From contig JAHEYN010000012.1 of the NCBI GenBank assembly GCA_023251555.1, forward strand, positions 1-64,000: a stretch of DNA of 64,000 nt, given 5' to 3'. Shown here piece after piece: positions 1 through 9,391 of the stretch (position 1 is its first letter; every line of letters starts with the position of its first letter). The notes under the pieces are model-generated. The model ran no database searches, had not been told where the DNA came from, and worked only from the letters and a program-made list of their open reading frames with translations. This DNA comes from Bacteroidota bacterium (lineage in GTDB: Bacteria; Bacteroidota; Bacteroidia; AKYH767-A; JAHEYN01). Both the position numbers and the translations under genes were made by a program.

Positions 1-1
1 C

Positions 2-1030
2 GGCGTGGCGTCATCTCCCGATGCCGCATCCATACACTGGAATGCCGCCAAGCTTGGTTTTGCTGATAAGAATATCGGGTGCCTTGTTTCATACACCCCC
101 TGGCTCCATGCTCTGGTGCCGGATATAAGCCTGGCATATATTTCCATGTATAAAAGGATGAAGAAGGATCAAACCCTTGCTGCATCCCTTCGCTATTTCT
201 CTCTCGGGAATATCACATTTACCGATATAGGAGGTTATGAAATCGGACAGTTTACGCCTCATGAGTTTGCCCTGGATGTTGCTTATGCAAGGAGATTATC
301 CGACAGGTTCTCCGGCGGTATGGCTATGAGATATATTAATTCAAATCTCACCGGGGGGTATTATGTTGACGGGAATGCTTCCCACCCCGGGCAGTCTGTT
401 GCAGTTGACATCAGCACCTATTACCGTAACGAGGAGATAGAGGTTGCCAAGCATAAATCCGTACTCGGCTTCGGGCTTAATATTTCAAACATAGGTGCCA
501 AGATCGCCTATACCCAGACAGGCAACAGGGATTTTATTCCAATCAACATGAGGCTGGGCGGATCGCTTAAAATGGCGCTGGATGAGTATAACGAGATAGC
601 TTTTCTTGCCGATCTGACAAAACTTCTTGTCCCTACTCCTCCGGTATATGTTACCGATTCCCTTGGCAATAAAACAATACTCGCAGGCAAAGATCCTGCT
701 GTTGGCATCACCCAGGGTATGCTGCAATCTTTTTACGATGCGCCCGGGGGAGGAAAAGAGGAGTTGAAAGAGGTCAATGTTTCCATAGGTACGGAATACT
801 GGTATGACAAGCAGTTTGCCATCCGCGCAGGCTATTTTTACGAAGATCCCACCAAGGGCAACAGGAAATTCTTTACGCTCGGTGCAGGTCTGAAATACAA
901 TGTCTTCAGCATTGATTTTGCCTATCTTATTCCCACCCAGCAGAAAAACCCGCTTGAAAACACCCTTCGGTTTTCCCTGCTTTTCGATTTCGATGCATTT
1001 AAATCCCAGAACAAAACAGAAGCCCAGTAA
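2..1030 (+). CDS. porV: T9SS outer membrane protein PorV (LptO), 3' part
   Basis: This is the C-terminal ~342 residues of a FadL-like outer membrane beta-barrel of the PorV family; the gene begins before the window. The visible N-terminus has the PorV-type segment SPDAASIHWNAAKLGF, followed by alternating barrel strands (for example SLAYISMYKRMKK and LAASLRYFSLGNI), and the last strand ends in FSLLFDF. In known T9SS systems PorV carries folded cargo from the SprA translocon to the PorU/PorQ/PorZ attachment complex at the cell surface. The stop codon overlaps the ispF start by one base, so both are probably on one transcript. The missing upstream neighbour is often porU in Bacteroidota, but that cannot be seen here. 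The family assignment rests on motif recognition and context with the T9SS cargo and Gld genes in the same window. Confidence 0.85.
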   Translation, partial: GVASSPDAASIHWNAAKLGFADKNIGCLVSYTPWLHALVPDISLAYISMYKRMKKDQTLAASLRYFSLGNITFTDIGGYEIGQFTPHEFALDVAYARRLSDRFSGGMAMRYINSNLTGGYYVDGNASHPGQSVAVDISTYYRNEEIEVAKHKSVLGFGLNISNIGAKIAYTQTGNRDFIPINMRLGGSLKMALDEYNEIAFLADLTKLLVPTPPVYVTDSLGNKTILAGKDPAVGITQGMLQSFYDAPGGGKEELKEVNVSIGTEYWYDKQFAIRAGYFYEDPTKGNRKFFTLGAGLKYNVFSIDFAYLIPTQQKNPLENTLRFSLLFDFDAFKSQNKTEAQ

Positions 1031-1512
1031 TGAGTTTCCGGGTGGGCTTTGGCTTTGATGTTCACAGGCTCAGCGAGGGAGTTGATTTATGGCTTGGCGG
1101 GATAAAAGTTCCGCATGCGAAAGGTTCTGTGGGGCATTCGGACGCCGATGTGCTTATTCATGCAATCTGCGATGCCCTCCTGGGCGCGGCTAACCTCGGG
1201 GATATAGGTTTGCATTTTCCTGATACCTCACAGGAATTTAAAGGCATAGACAGTAAAATACTTCTTGCCAGGGTCATGGACCTGATGAGAAAAAACCGCT
1301 GCAGGGTCGGAAATGTAGACGTTACCCTTTGTCTTGAAAAACCGAAGATCAGTCCCTGTATTCCTGACATGAAAAAGGCGCTTGCTTCTGTCATGAATAT
1401 CGGGGAAGATGATATCTCCATCAAAGCCACCACGAACGAAAAGCTTGGCTACGTGGGAAGGGAAGAAGGCGTTGCTGCTTATGCAGTGGTGCTTATTGAG
1501 AAGCCCCGGTGA
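1030..1512 (+). CDS. ispF: 2-C-methyl-D-erythritol 2,4-cyclodiphosphate synthase
   Basis: IspF converts CDP-methylerythritol 2-phosphate into the cyclodiphosphate with loss of CMP, in the non-mevalonate isoprenoid pathway in the cytosol. At 160 residues it has normal family length. The metal ligands are visible in FGFDVHRL (Asp10, His12) and His44 after the GHSDAD motif (35-40). The C-terminal part has KATTNEKLGYVGREEG, typical of the family substrate loop. The ATG overlaps the porV stop (taATG), so translation is likely coupled. It meets the next gene, which runs on the other strand, after only 3 bases, with no clear terminator. Very secure call. Confidence 0.97.
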   Translation: MSFRVGFGFDVHRLSEGVDLWLGGIKVPHAKGSVGHSDADVLIHAICDALLGAANLGDIGLHFPDTSQEFKGIDSKILLARVMDLMRKNRCRVGNVDVTLCLEKPKISPCIPDMKKALASVMNIGEDDISIKATTNEKLGYVGREEGVAAYAVVLIEKPR

Positions 1513-1515
1513 TTT

Positions 1516-1932
1516 TTATTGTTTGGTACAAGCAGCGCTGCAGGTGTCTTTCTGCACCCCGTCGTCGGCGTAATAAGTAAAGTTTATTTTCCCGCTGCTG
1601 AAGTTTCCGCTGCCGTGAAGGTTCCATCCTGAAACGCTTTGAGACTCGATGGTGATTGAATTTCCGCTGGTTTTTGCAAAGGTGTAGGTGCTGCTTCCGA
1701 GGTTATAAAAGTTCTGGATTTTGATGCTGACATTATCCGAAACCGATTTGGATACGGTGATGGTGAAAGTCTGGGAGGAGGAGCTGTTGCAGGTTTCAAC
1801 GGTGGTCCATGACCCCACGTATTGATCTCTGGGGTCAGTTACGGGGTCTGAATCATTTTTTGAGCATGAGGCAAGCAGCAGTATTCCGCCGGCGGCAGCA
1901 CCAAACAATAATTTGTATGTATGATTTTTCAT
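1516..1932 (-). CDS. small lipoprotein with beta-rich C-terminal domain
   Basis: This 138-residue protein starts with a lipoprotein signal peptide: Lys/His near the N-terminus, a hydrophobic stretch, then the lipobox LLLASC with Cys23 as the acylated residue, followed by a Ser/Asp linker. The remaining ~105 residues are rich in Ser, Thr and Asn with alternating strands (QTFTITVSKS, VSIKIQNFYN, NSITIESQSV), which suggests a lipocalin-like beta-barrel. The same domain seems to form the C-terminal half of the lipoprotein at 45037..45732; both carry a xxINIQNF/IKIQNF strand and end in TKQ. It lies 17 bases after hutU on the same strand and may share that transcript. Function unknown; probably exposed at the outer membrane. 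Confidence 0.8.
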   Translation of the reverse strand: MKNHTYKLLFGAAAGGILLLASCSKNDSDPVTDPRDQYVGSWTTVETCNSSSSQTFTITVSKSVSDNVSIKIQNFYNLGSSTYTFAKTSGNSITIESQSVSGWNLHGSGNFSSGKINFTYYADDGVQKDTCSAACTKQ

Positions 1933-1949
1933 GAGAATAAATGTAAGGT

Positions 1950-3632
1950 TTATTTTTTTTCGAGACGTTCCCTGATATCGAGGCGGTATTTACGTGCTGT
2001 ATCCGCAGCAATATCATAACCTGCATCCATGTGCCTGATAACTCCCATGGCGGGGTCATTGTGAAGCACTCTCCGGATCCGTTTTGCAGCATCTCCTGTA
2101 CCGTCTGCAACGATCACCATGCCGGCATGTATGGAATACCCGATTCCCACACCTCCGCCATGGTGCACGGAAACCCAGCTTGCTCCACCTGCGGTGTTAA
2201 TCAGCGCATTCAGTACAGGCCAGTCGGCGATGGCATCGGAGCCATCCTTCATGGCTTCCGTTTCCCGGTTGGGGGATGCAACGGAGCCGGTATCGAGATG
2301 ATCTCTCCCGATCACGATGGGGGCTTTTACTTTCCCGTCAGCCACGAGTTGATTAAACGCAAGCCCGGCTTTTTCCCTTTCTCCCTGTCCCAGCCAGCAG
2401 ATTCTTGCGGGCAGGCCCTGGAATTTAATTTTCGCTCCTGCCATCTTAATCCATCTCGCAAGGCCTTTGTTTTCGGGGAAGAGTTCAAGGATAAGCCTGT
2501 CTGTCTCATAAATATCATGAGGATCCCCGGAAAGTGCCGCCCAGCGGAACGGCCCCTTGCCTTCGCAGAATAAAGGCCTTATATATGCAGGAACAAAACC
2601 GGGGAAGTCAAATGCATTTTTCACGCCTCTTGCCAGCGCCTGTCCCCTGAGGTTGTTTCCATAGTCAAAAGTAACAGCGCCTTTCTTTTGCAGGAGCAGC
2701 ATAAGCTGCACGTGTTTCGCCATGCTGTCGAGGGATAAGGCAATATACTTTTCGGGGTTTGCTTCACGGAGCACTTTTCCTTCGGAGGGAGAGATTCCCT
2801 GCGGGAGATAGCCCACCAGCGCATCGTGTGCAGAGGTCTGGTCGGTGAGTATATCCGGGATTATGTTCCGTGCAATAAGGCGTTCGAGAAGGTCAGAGAT
2901 GTTGCATATAATACCTATTGAAAGAGCTTTTCCTGCTGCTTTTGCCTGCAATGCCATGTCAATGCCTTCGTCAATATTCCCGGTTTTTTTGTCGAGGTAT
3001 TTTGTTTCCAGCCTTTTGTCAATTCTCCATTCTTCCACTTCTGCCGCGAGGCACACTCCTTCGTTCATGGTTATGGCGAGAGGCTGTGCGCCGCCCATTC
3101 CGCCCATTCCTGCGGTAATGGTCATGGTGTTTTTCAGGGAACCTTTGAAATGCTTCCGTGCGACTTCTCCGAATGTTTCATACGTACCCTGCACTATTCC
3201 CTGGGAGCCGATATAAATCCAGGAGCCTGCGGTCATCTGCCCGTACATGGTCAGTCCTTTTGCTTCCAGCTCACGGAATTTTTCCCAGGTAGCCCAGTGG
3301 GGCACCAGCATTGAGTTTGAAATAATTACTCTTGGAGCATCTTTATGTGTGGGCAGAATTCCGACTGCCTTGCCGGATTGTATAAGCAGGGTTTCATCGT
3401 CTTCCAGGTCTTTAAGGGCTTTAACTATAAGGTGAAAAGCCTCAGGATTCCTTGCTGCTTTTCCCGTGCCTCCGTAAACGATAAGATCTTCGGGTCTCTC
3501 CGCCACATCAGGGTCGAGGTTATTATGCAGCATCCGCAATGCGGCCTCCTGCAGCCATCCTTTGCAATTCAACTTTGTGCCTGTAGGGGTTTTAAGCGTG
3601 GAGAGATCCAATTTCCGTTCTGCAGTTTTCAT
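1950..3632 (-). CDS. hutU: urocanate hydratase
   Basis: HutU adds water to urocanate to give imidazolone propionate, the second step of histidine breakdown, using tightly bound NAD+ as an electrophile. The 560-residue protein has the family's Gly-rich NAD site ([17 protein letters not shown]), the active-site Cys segment [11 protein letters not shown], and the conserved tail [15 protein letters not shown]. The reading frame is open 14 codons further upstream, but the start at 3632 ([10 protein letters not shown]) is preferred because it gives normal family length and leaves about 34 bases for a leader after the promoter at 3672..3679. hutH is 4 kb away on the other strand and hutI is 28 kb away, so the hut pathway is not an operon here. 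Confidence 0.97.
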   Translation of the reverse strand: MKTAERKLDLSTLKTPTGTKLNCKGWLQEAALRMLHNNLDPDVAERPEDLIVYGGTGKAARNPEAFHLIVKALKDLEDDETLLIQSGKAVGILPTHKDAPRVIISNSMLVPHWATWEKFRELEAKGLTMYGQMTAGSWIYIGSQGIVQGTYETFGEVARKHFKGSLKNTMTITAGMGGMGGAQPLAITMNEGVCLAAEVEEWRIDKRLETKYLDKKTGNIDEGIDMALQAKAAGKALSIGIICNISDLLERLIARNIIPDILTDQTSAHDALVGYLPQGISPSEGKVLREANPEKYIALSLDSMAKHVQLMLLLQKKGAVTFDYGNNLRGQALARGVKNAFDFPGFVPAYIRPLFCEGKGPFRWAALSGDPHDIYETDRLILELFPENKGLARWIKMAGAKIKFQGLPARICWLGQGEREKAGLAFNQLVADGKVKAPIVIGRDHLDTGSVASPNRETEAMKDGSDAIADWPVLNALINTAGGASWVSVHHGGGVGIGYSIHAGMVIVADGTGDAAKRIRRVLHNDPAMGVIRHMDAGYDIAADTARKYRLDIRERLEKK

Positions 3633-3671
3633 GAGAAATATTTTACAGGAATAAGTATCTTGCTGTCTGTG

Positions 3672-3679
3672 CAAAAGTA
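3672..3679 (-). promoter_or_regulatory. -7 box TACTTTTG for hutU
   Basis: On the minus strand the sequence reads TACTTTTG followed by C, an exact match to the Bacteroidota sigma-ABfr -7 consensus TAnnTTTG. It lies 40 bases upstream of the chosen hutU start. No clear -33 TTTG is seen at the usual 19-21 base spacing. Confidence 0.6.
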
Positions 3680-3709
3680 ATTATTTATCAGGAAAGCATA
3701 TTCAGTACC

Positions 3710-4615
3710 ATGTCAGTTGTCCCTGTGCCAATACAGCAGATACATATACCTGAGGCGGAGATCCGGGGAATAAGGGTTTACGTGAAAAGAGCTGACATGG
3801 TTCATCCATACATTTCGGGAAATAAGATGTGGAAACTAAAATACAATCTTGAAGAAGCCGGGAGGAAGGGGAAGGACACGCTCCTGACTTTTGGCGGAGC
3901 TTATTCCAACCACCTCGTTGCGGTTGCCGTGGCAGGAAAGGAACATGGGTTCAGGACTGTCGGAGTGGTAAGGGGAGAGGTTCCCCGCTTTGTAAACCCC
4001 GCACTCCGTTTTGCGGAAATGCAGGAAATGCTTCTTCATCATGTGAGCCGTGATACATACAGGAAATGGACCCGGGAGGGGTTTGATGGCCGGGGGTTGG
4101 GGGAGATGGGAGATTTTTATCTTATCCCTGAGGGAGGTTCGAATGAACTTGCCGTAAAGGGGGTGAGTGAGATGCTTGGTGATGAGGGTTCTTTTGATTA
4201 TGTGTGCTGCCCCTGCGGGACAGGCGCAACCCTTGCGGGTCTTGCAAAGGCCGTAAAGCCAGGTACCCTGGCAATAGGGTTTGCGGTACTCAAAGGCGCT
4301 TCATTCCTGGAAGACAATGTAAGACGCCTTTCCGGGAATACATTACCTGCTGACCGCTGGTGCATTAACCATGATTACCATTTTGGAGGATATGCGAGGC
4401 AGGTGGGGGAGCTTGACAATTTTGTGAACAGTTTTACTGAAATTCACGGTATCAGGATAGAGCCGGTATACACAGGGCGCATGTTTTACGGTATTAATGA
4501 CCTGCTAAAGAAAGATTTCTTTAAAAGAGAATCCGCTGTGCTTGCTGTACATACCGGTGGCGTTTTTGTTTGGCCCGCTTTTGAACAGAGTCACAGTTGT
4601 AAACGCAGTATATAA
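3710..4615 (+). CDS. PLP-dependent ACC deaminase / D-cysteine desulfhydrase family enzyme
   Basis: A fold-type II pyridoxal phosphate enzyme of 301 residues. The PLP lysine is expected at Lys39 in SGNKMWKLKY, and the substrate-binding segment GGAYSNHL (about 63-70) and phosphate loop CGTGATLAG (about 154-162) match the ACC deaminase/D-cysteine desulfhydrase family. Members degrade D-cysteine, other D-amino acids or 1-aminocyclopropane-1-carboxylate; the sequence alone does not tell which, and many bacterial members lack ACC deaminase activity. It is divergent from hutU with 77 bases between the starts. The gap to ettA (157 bases) suggests a separate transcript. Confidence 0.85.
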   Translation: MSVVPVPIQQIHIPEAEIRGIRVYVKRADMVHPYISGNKMWKLKYNLEEAGRKGKDTLLTFGGAYSNHLVAVAVAGKEHGFRTVGVVRGEVPRFVNPALRFAEMQEMLLHHVSRDTYRKWTREGFDGRGLGEMGDFYLIPEGGSNELAVKGVSEMLGDEGSFDYVCCPCGTGATLAGLAKAVKPGTLAIGFAVLKGASFLEDNVRRLSGNTLPADRWCINHDYHFGGYARQVGELDNFVNSFTEIHGIRIEPVYTGRMFYGINDLLKKDFFKRESAVLAVHTGGVFVWPAFEQSHSCKRSI

Positions 4616-4733
4616 TTGCGGCGTATTTCGGTAAAACCTGAATACTCAGTCCCCGGGCAGGAATGGTATCTTCTGAAGAAGGAATGTATTTGAGCCGGCG
4701 AAATCCCATCCCAATTTCTTAAATAGTTTTTCC

Positions 4734-4741
4734 GATATTTG
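4734..4741 (+). promoter_or_regulatory. possible -7 box (GATATTTG) for ettA
   Basis: One mismatch to TAnnTTTG, 31 bases before the ettA ATG. The spacing to the start fits the other promoters in the window; no -33 element is evident. Confidence 0.35.
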
Positions 4742-4772
4742 CTTTTCCCCAAACATAAAAACAGGAAACAAG

Positions 4773-6449
4773 ATGTCAGAAGGCAGGCAGGTGATTTTTT
4801 CCATGGTGAACGTCAGCAAGACGCTGAACACCGGGAAAACCATATTAAAGGATATTTACCTTTCATTTTATTACGGTGCCAAGATCGGCATCATAGGTGC
4901 CAACGGGTCGGGAAAATCCACCCTCCTTAAGATCATTGCAGGGATGGAGAAATCCTACCAGGGGGACGTGCATTTTTCTCCCGGCTACGAGATCGGTATC
5001 CTTGAGCAGGAGCCTAAACTGGATGATAATAAAACGGTTATTGAAGTGGTGCGGGAAGGTGCCATGGAGCATGTGAAGGTGCTCCAGGAGTATGAAGAGG
5101 TGAATAACAAATTCTCGGAGCCTATGAGCGACGATGAAATGAACAAGCTGGTGGAACGGCAGGCGCGCCTCACCGAAATCATTGAACAGCAGGACCTCTG
5201 GAACCTCGACAACCGCCTGGAGGTGGCCATGGATGCACTCCGTTGTCCCGAAAGCGGCACCCCTGTCAAAAACCTTTCAGGAGGTGAAAGACGGCGGGTG
5301 GCTCTTTGCCGGCTTCTTATCCGTGAGCCCGAGATTCTCCTGCTTGATGAGCCCACCAACCACCTTGATGCCGAATCGGTTGACTGGCTTGAGCAGCACC
5401 TTCATAATTACAAAGGTACGGTGATTGCCGTCACCCACGATCGGTATTTTCTTGATAATGTGGCGGGCTGGATCCTTGAGCTCGACAGGGGCGAGGGTAT
5501 TCCGTGGAAAGGGAATTACACCTCGTGGCTGGAACAGAAGTCAGAGCGTCTTGCACAGGAGGAGAAGCAGGAAAGCAAGCGGAGAAAGACATTGCAGAGA
5601 GAGCTGGACTGGGTACGCCAGGGTGCCAAGGGCCGGCATGCAAAGCAAAAGGCAAGGCTGCAGAACTATGAGAAGATGCTTGGAGAAGATGTAAAGCAGA
5701 AAGAAGAAAAACTTGAAATATTTATTCCCAACGGTCCCCGACTCGGCAATGAAGTGATTGAATTTACAGATGTTTCAAAGGCTTTTGGAGATAAACTTTT
5801 ATATGAAGCCCTTAACTTCAAACTGCCCCCTGCCGGCATCGTGGGAATTATAGGACCGAACGGGGCGGGAAAGACAACCATCTTCCGGATGATTATGGGC
5901 CAGGAGAAGCCCGACCGCGGGACCATAAAAATAGGTTCTACCGTAACCATTGGATACGTGGACCAGGCTCACACGGAGATTGACCCCGAAAAAACGGTCT
6001 ATGATGTAATCAGCGGGGGGCATGAGATTGTGCGAATCGGCGGAAAAGACATTAATTCAAGAACATACATCTCCCGGTTTAATTTCAGCGGGCCTGACCA
6101 GGGTAAAAAATGCGGAGTGCTTTCCGGAGGCGAGCGCAACCGCCTGCACCTGGCACTCACCCTTAAATCCGAAGCCAACGTGCTGCTTCTTGATGAACCT
6201 ACCAACGATTTGGATGTAAACACCCTCCGTTCCCTCGAGGAAGGTCTTGAAAATTTTGCGGGATGCGCTGTGATTATCTCCCACGACCGCTGGTTTCTTG
6301 ACCGTGTCTGCACGCACATCCTCGCATTCGAGGGCAACTCCAGTGTGTACTGGTTTGAAGGAGGTTACTCCGATTACGAGGACAATAAAAAGAAGCGTGT
6401 CGGGGATGTCGCGCCCAAACGTGTGCGTTATAAAAAACTCGCAGTATAA
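4773..6449 (+). CDS. ettA: ABC-F translational throttle ATPase EttA
   Basis: A 558-residue soluble ABC-F protein with two nucleotide-binding domains and no membrane part. Domain 1 has Walker A GANGSGKST, signature LSGGERRRVALCR and Walker B LLLDEPTNHLD; domain 2 has GPNGAGKTT, LSGGERNRLHLAL and LLLDEPTNDLD. Between them lies a basic linker of about 80 residues (SERLAQEEKQESKRRKTLQ onwards), the P-site tRNA interaction motif. EttA binds the ribosomal E site and gates the first peptide bond according to ATP/ADP level. Length, linker and the WVRQGAKGRHAKQKAR segment fit EttA rather than Uup or antibiotic-resistance ABC-F types. Only 5 bases separate it from hisS. Confidence 0.95.
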   Translation: MSEGRQVIFSMVNVSKTLNTGKTILKDIYLSFYYGAKIGIIGANGSGKSTLLKIIAGMEKSYQGDVHFSPGYEIGILEQEPKLDDNKTVIEVVREGAMEHVKVLQEYEEVNNKFSEPMSDDEMNKLVERQARLTEIIEQQDLWNLDNRLEVAMDALRCPESGTPVKNLSGGERRRVALCRLLIREPEILLLDEPTNHLDAESVDWLEQHLHNYKGTVIAVTHDRYFLDNVAGWILELDRGEGIPWKGNYTSWLEQKSERLAQEEKQESKRRKTLQRELDWVRQGAKGRHAKQKARLQNYEKMLGEDVKQKEEKLEIFIPNGPRLGNEVIEFTDVSKAFGDKLLYEALNFKLPPAGIVGIIGPNGAGKTTIFRMIMGQEKPDRGTIKIGSTVTIGYVDQAHTEIDPEKTVYDVISGGHEIVRIGGKDINSRTYISRFNFSGPDQGKKCGVLSGGERNRLHLALTLKSEANVLLLDEPTNDLDVNTLRSLEEGLENFAGCAVIISHDRWFLDRVCTHILAFEGNSSVYWFEGGYSDYEDNKKKRVGDVAPKRVRYKKLAV

Positions 6450-6454
6450 GCCCG

Positions 6455-7828
6455 ATGATACCTTCCATTCCCAGAGGCACACGAGACTTTTCCCCCGCCG
6501 AAATTTCATGCAGAAATTTTATCATTTCAACTGTTGCTGATGTTTTCAGGCTTTCCGGGTACCAGCCTATCGAAACGCCTGCCATGGAGAATACCGAAAC
6601 GCTTACCGGAAAGTACGGTGAAGAGGGCGACAGGCTTATATTCAGGGTACTTAATTCCGGAGATTTTCTTAAAGATGCTGACCGGGAGAAATTAAATGCA
6701 GCTGATGCCGCAGCACTTCTTCCTTCAATATCAGGGAAAGCCCTCCGTTACGACCTTACGGTTCCTTTTGCGCGTTACGTGGTGATGCACAGGAATGACA
6801 TCACCTTCCCGTTCCGGCGTTACCAGATGCAGCCGGTGTGGAGGGCAGACCGCCCGCAAAAGGGCCGATACCGTGAGTTCTGGCAGTGTGATGCGGATAT
6901 TATAGGAACATCATCCCTGCTCAGCGAGGCGGAACTCATAGGAATGGTGGATGATGTTTTTTCCAGGCTGGGAATGGAAGTTGTCATTAAAATCAATAAC
7001 AGGAAGATTCTTTCGGGTATAGCGGCATCCCTTGGTGTGAAGGAAAAGAGTTTCACGGCATTTGTGACTGCACTTGATAAAATTGAAAAAACAGGCTATG
7101 AGAATGCTGTAAAGGAAATGATTGAAAGAAATATTTTCTCACGGCCTGTTAAAGAAAATGAGTTAACGGAATTCCTCCGGGAGATGCCGCAGAGAAGCCC
7201 GGATAAAATAAGGGAATTATCTCCTGAGGCTGCAAAAGGCGTGGAAGAAATAGAAACGATATACTCTTTTTTCGAAGGGGATAAAATGAAGTCTTCTACG
7301 GTGCTTCGCGACTATACCCTTGCCCGCGGGCTGGATTATTATACCGGAACAATCATAGAGGTGAAACCGGCGGCGCACACATCCGGCAGCAGCATCTGCG
7401 GGGGAGGGCGTTACGATGACCTTACAGGCATCTTCGGTGTACCCGGTTTGCCGGGCGTAGGCATATCTTTCGGCATTGACCGCATTTATGATGTGATGAA
7501 AGAAATGAACCTCTTTGAACGAAAAGGCTTGCAGGTACCGGTTTCCAGGCTCATGTTTGCCCATTTCGGCGAAGCAGAAAGAAAATATGCATTCCGCCTT
7601 TCTTCAGAAATCCGCGGGGCGGGAATCAGTGCAGAAGTGTACCCGGACATATGCAAGATTAAAAAACAAATGGAGTATGCCGGTAAGAAAGGAATCCCCT
7701 TTGTAGCCGTCATAGGGGAAGATGAGATGAAGAGCGGAATGATCACCCTGCGGGAGATGTCTACCGGTGAACAGTGTAAACTTCCGCCCGGTGATCTTTC
7801 CGTTAAACTGAAAGGAGAAAAACATTAA
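6455..7828 (+). CDS. hisS: histidyl-tRNA synthetase
   Basis: A class II aminoacyl-tRNA synthetase of 457 residues that charges tRNA-His. Visible marks are the N-terminal PRGTRDFSP, motif 2 region FRRYQMQPVWRADRPQKGR, the histidine-specific LARGLDYYTGTIIEV, and motif 3 CGGGRYDDL followed by GVGISFGIDRI. The C-terminal ~90 residues form the anticodon-binding domain. It sits 5 bases after ettA and overlaps hutH by one base. Pairing a translation gene that uses histidine with a histidine-degrading enzyme is unusual as an operon logic. Confidence 0.97.
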   Translation: MIPSIPRGTRDFSPAEISCRNFIISTVADVFRLSGYQPIETPAMENTETLTGKYGEEGDRLIFRVLNSGDFLKDADREKLNAADAAALLPSISGKALRYDLTVPFARYVVMHRNDITFPFRRYQMQPVWRADRPQKGRYREFWQCDADIIGTSSLLSEAELIGMVDDVFSRLGMEVVIKINNRKILSGIAASLGVKEKSFTAFVTALDKIEKTGYENAVKEMIERNIFSRPVKENELTEFLREMPQRSPDKIRELSPEAAKGVEEIETIYSFFEGDKMKSSTVLRDYTLARGLDYYTGTIIEVKPAAHTSGSSICGGGRYDDLTGIFGVPGLPGVGISFGIDRIYDVMKEMNLFERKGLQVPVSRLMFAHFGEAERKYAFRLSSEIRGAGISAEVYPDICKIKKQMEYAGKKGIPFVAVIGEDEMKSGMITLREMSTGEQCKLPPGDLSVKLKGEKH

Positions 7829-9318
7829 TGAAAGCATATGCAGTATCTCCTGCGGTGCCTCTTACTTTTGAGACGATATCCGCACTTCTTTCCGGCAATC
7901 TGCCGGTTGCTCTGTCTGCTGAGGCAAAAAAGAGAATAACCGGCTGCAGGGAGTATCTTGACGAAAAGATCAAATCTTCCCGGGATCCTCTTTATGGCAT
8001 CAATACCGGATTCGGGGCATTGCACAACCGCAGTGTCAGCGAAAAAGACATGAGTGTGCTCCAGAAGAATCTTATAATGTCACATGCCTGTGGCGTGGGG
8101 GAAGAGGTTCCTGATGAGATTGTGAAGCTGATGCTGCTGCTTAAAATACAGGCGCTGAGCTACGGCCATTCAGGTGTTGAGCTCAGTACGGTAGAACGCC
8201 TGGCGGAATTTTTTAACCGCGGAATACTTCCCGTTGTTTATGCCCAGGGTTCGCTTGGCGCTTCGGGCGACCTGGCCCCTCTCGCTCATCTCTGCCTGCC
8301 CCTGCTTGGAATGGGAGAAGTGAATTATAAAGGAAAAAAGCAGCCTGCCGCCGGAGTAATGAAGGCTTTGAAATTAAAACCCCTGGTGTTCCGGTCCAAG
8401 GAAGCGCTCGCACTTCTTAACGGCACCCAGTTTATGTCTGCATACGGAGTGTCGGTACTCATTAAAGCAAAGCGCCTCGGCGGCTGGGCTGATGCGATAG
8501 CCGCTCTTTCACTTGATGCTTTTGACGGGCGCATTGAACCGTTTAATGCGGCGTTACATAAAATACGTCCGCACCCCGGGCAGCAGCATGTGGCGGAAAA
8601 GGTGAGAAAATATCTTGAAGGAAGTTCTCTCATCTCGCGGAAAAACAAACAGGTTCAGGATCCTTATTCATTCAGGTGCGTCCCACAGGTACACGGTGCC
8701 ACGCGTGATGCGATAGGTTATGCTTCAGGCGTTTTTCTTACGGAGATTAATTCAGTAACCGACAACCCTACTGTTTTCCCCGGCAGCGATGAAATCATCT
8801 CCGGCGGAAACTTTCACGGCCAGCCACTGGCGCTGGCGCTCGACTTTCTTGCCATGGCTCTTTCGGAACTGGGCAATATTTCTGAACGGAGAACCTACCA
8901 GCTCATTTCCGGGCAGCGAGGCCTTCCTCCCTTTCTTGCGGCTGAGGCAGGCCTTCACTCAGGCATGATGATACCCCAGTATACTGCGGCTTCCATTGTC
9001 AGTATGAACAAGCAGCTCTGCACTCCGGCTTCCGTAGATTCCATAGTATCCTCCAACGGGCAGGAAGACCACGTGAGCATGGGCGCTAATGCCGCGGTGA
9101 AGTGCCTTACGGTTGCAGGGAATCTTCGGAAAATTCTTGCAATTGAATTGATGACGGCAGCTCAGGCACTCGAATTCCGGAGGCCTTCCCGTTCTTCCGC
9201 TTTTATCGAAAAACTGGTATCGGAATACCGGAAAGTGGTTACACCTCTTTCGGGGGACAGGGTTTTATACGAAGACATCATCCGTTCCGCAGGTTTCATG
9301 GACAGGGCTGTTGAGTAA
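7828..9318 (+). CDS. hutH: histidine ammonia-lyase
   Basis: HutH removes ammonia from L-histidine to give urocanate, the first step of histidine catabolism. The 496-residue protein carries the Ala145-Ser146-Gly147 triad (GSLGASGDLAPLAHL), which cyclises to the MIO electrophile, Tyr56 in the LYGINTGFG loop, and the conserved SSNGQEDHVSMG segment. These features favour histidine over phenylalanine or tyrosine ammonia-lyase, and the presence of hutU, hutI and ftcD in the window supports it. The ATG overlaps the hisS stop by one base, with AAAGGAG about 11 bases upstream, so it is translationally coupled to hisS. Confidence 0.96.
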   Translation: MKAYAVSPAVPLTFETISALLSGNLPVALSAEAKKRITGCREYLDEKIKSSRDPLYGINTGFGALHNRSVSEKDMSVLQKNLIMSHACGVGEEVPDEIVKLMLLLKIQALSYGHSGVELSTVERLAEFFNRGILPVVYAQGSLGASGDLAPLAHLCLPLLGMGEVNYKGKKQPAAGVMKALKLKPLVFRSKEALALLNGTQFMSAYGVSVLIKAKRLGGWADAIAALSLDAFDGRIEPFNAALHKIRPHPGQQHVAEKVRKYLEGSSLISRKNKQVQDPYSFRCVPQVHGATRDAIGYASGVFLTEINSVTDNPTVFPGSDEIISGGNFHGQPLALALDFLAMALSELGNISERRTYQLISGQRGLPPFLAAEAGLHSGMMIPQYTAASIVSMNKQLCTPASVDSIVSSNGQEDHVSMGANAAVKCLTVAGNLRKILAIELMTAAQALEFRRPSRSSAFIEKLVSEYRKVVTPLSGDRVLYEDIIRSAGFMDRAVE

Positions 9319-9391
9319 CGGTTTTGCGGAGGAGATCTTGTTATGAAAATATACGCTCCGGTAAAGTATTACGATTCTTATCTTCGTTACC

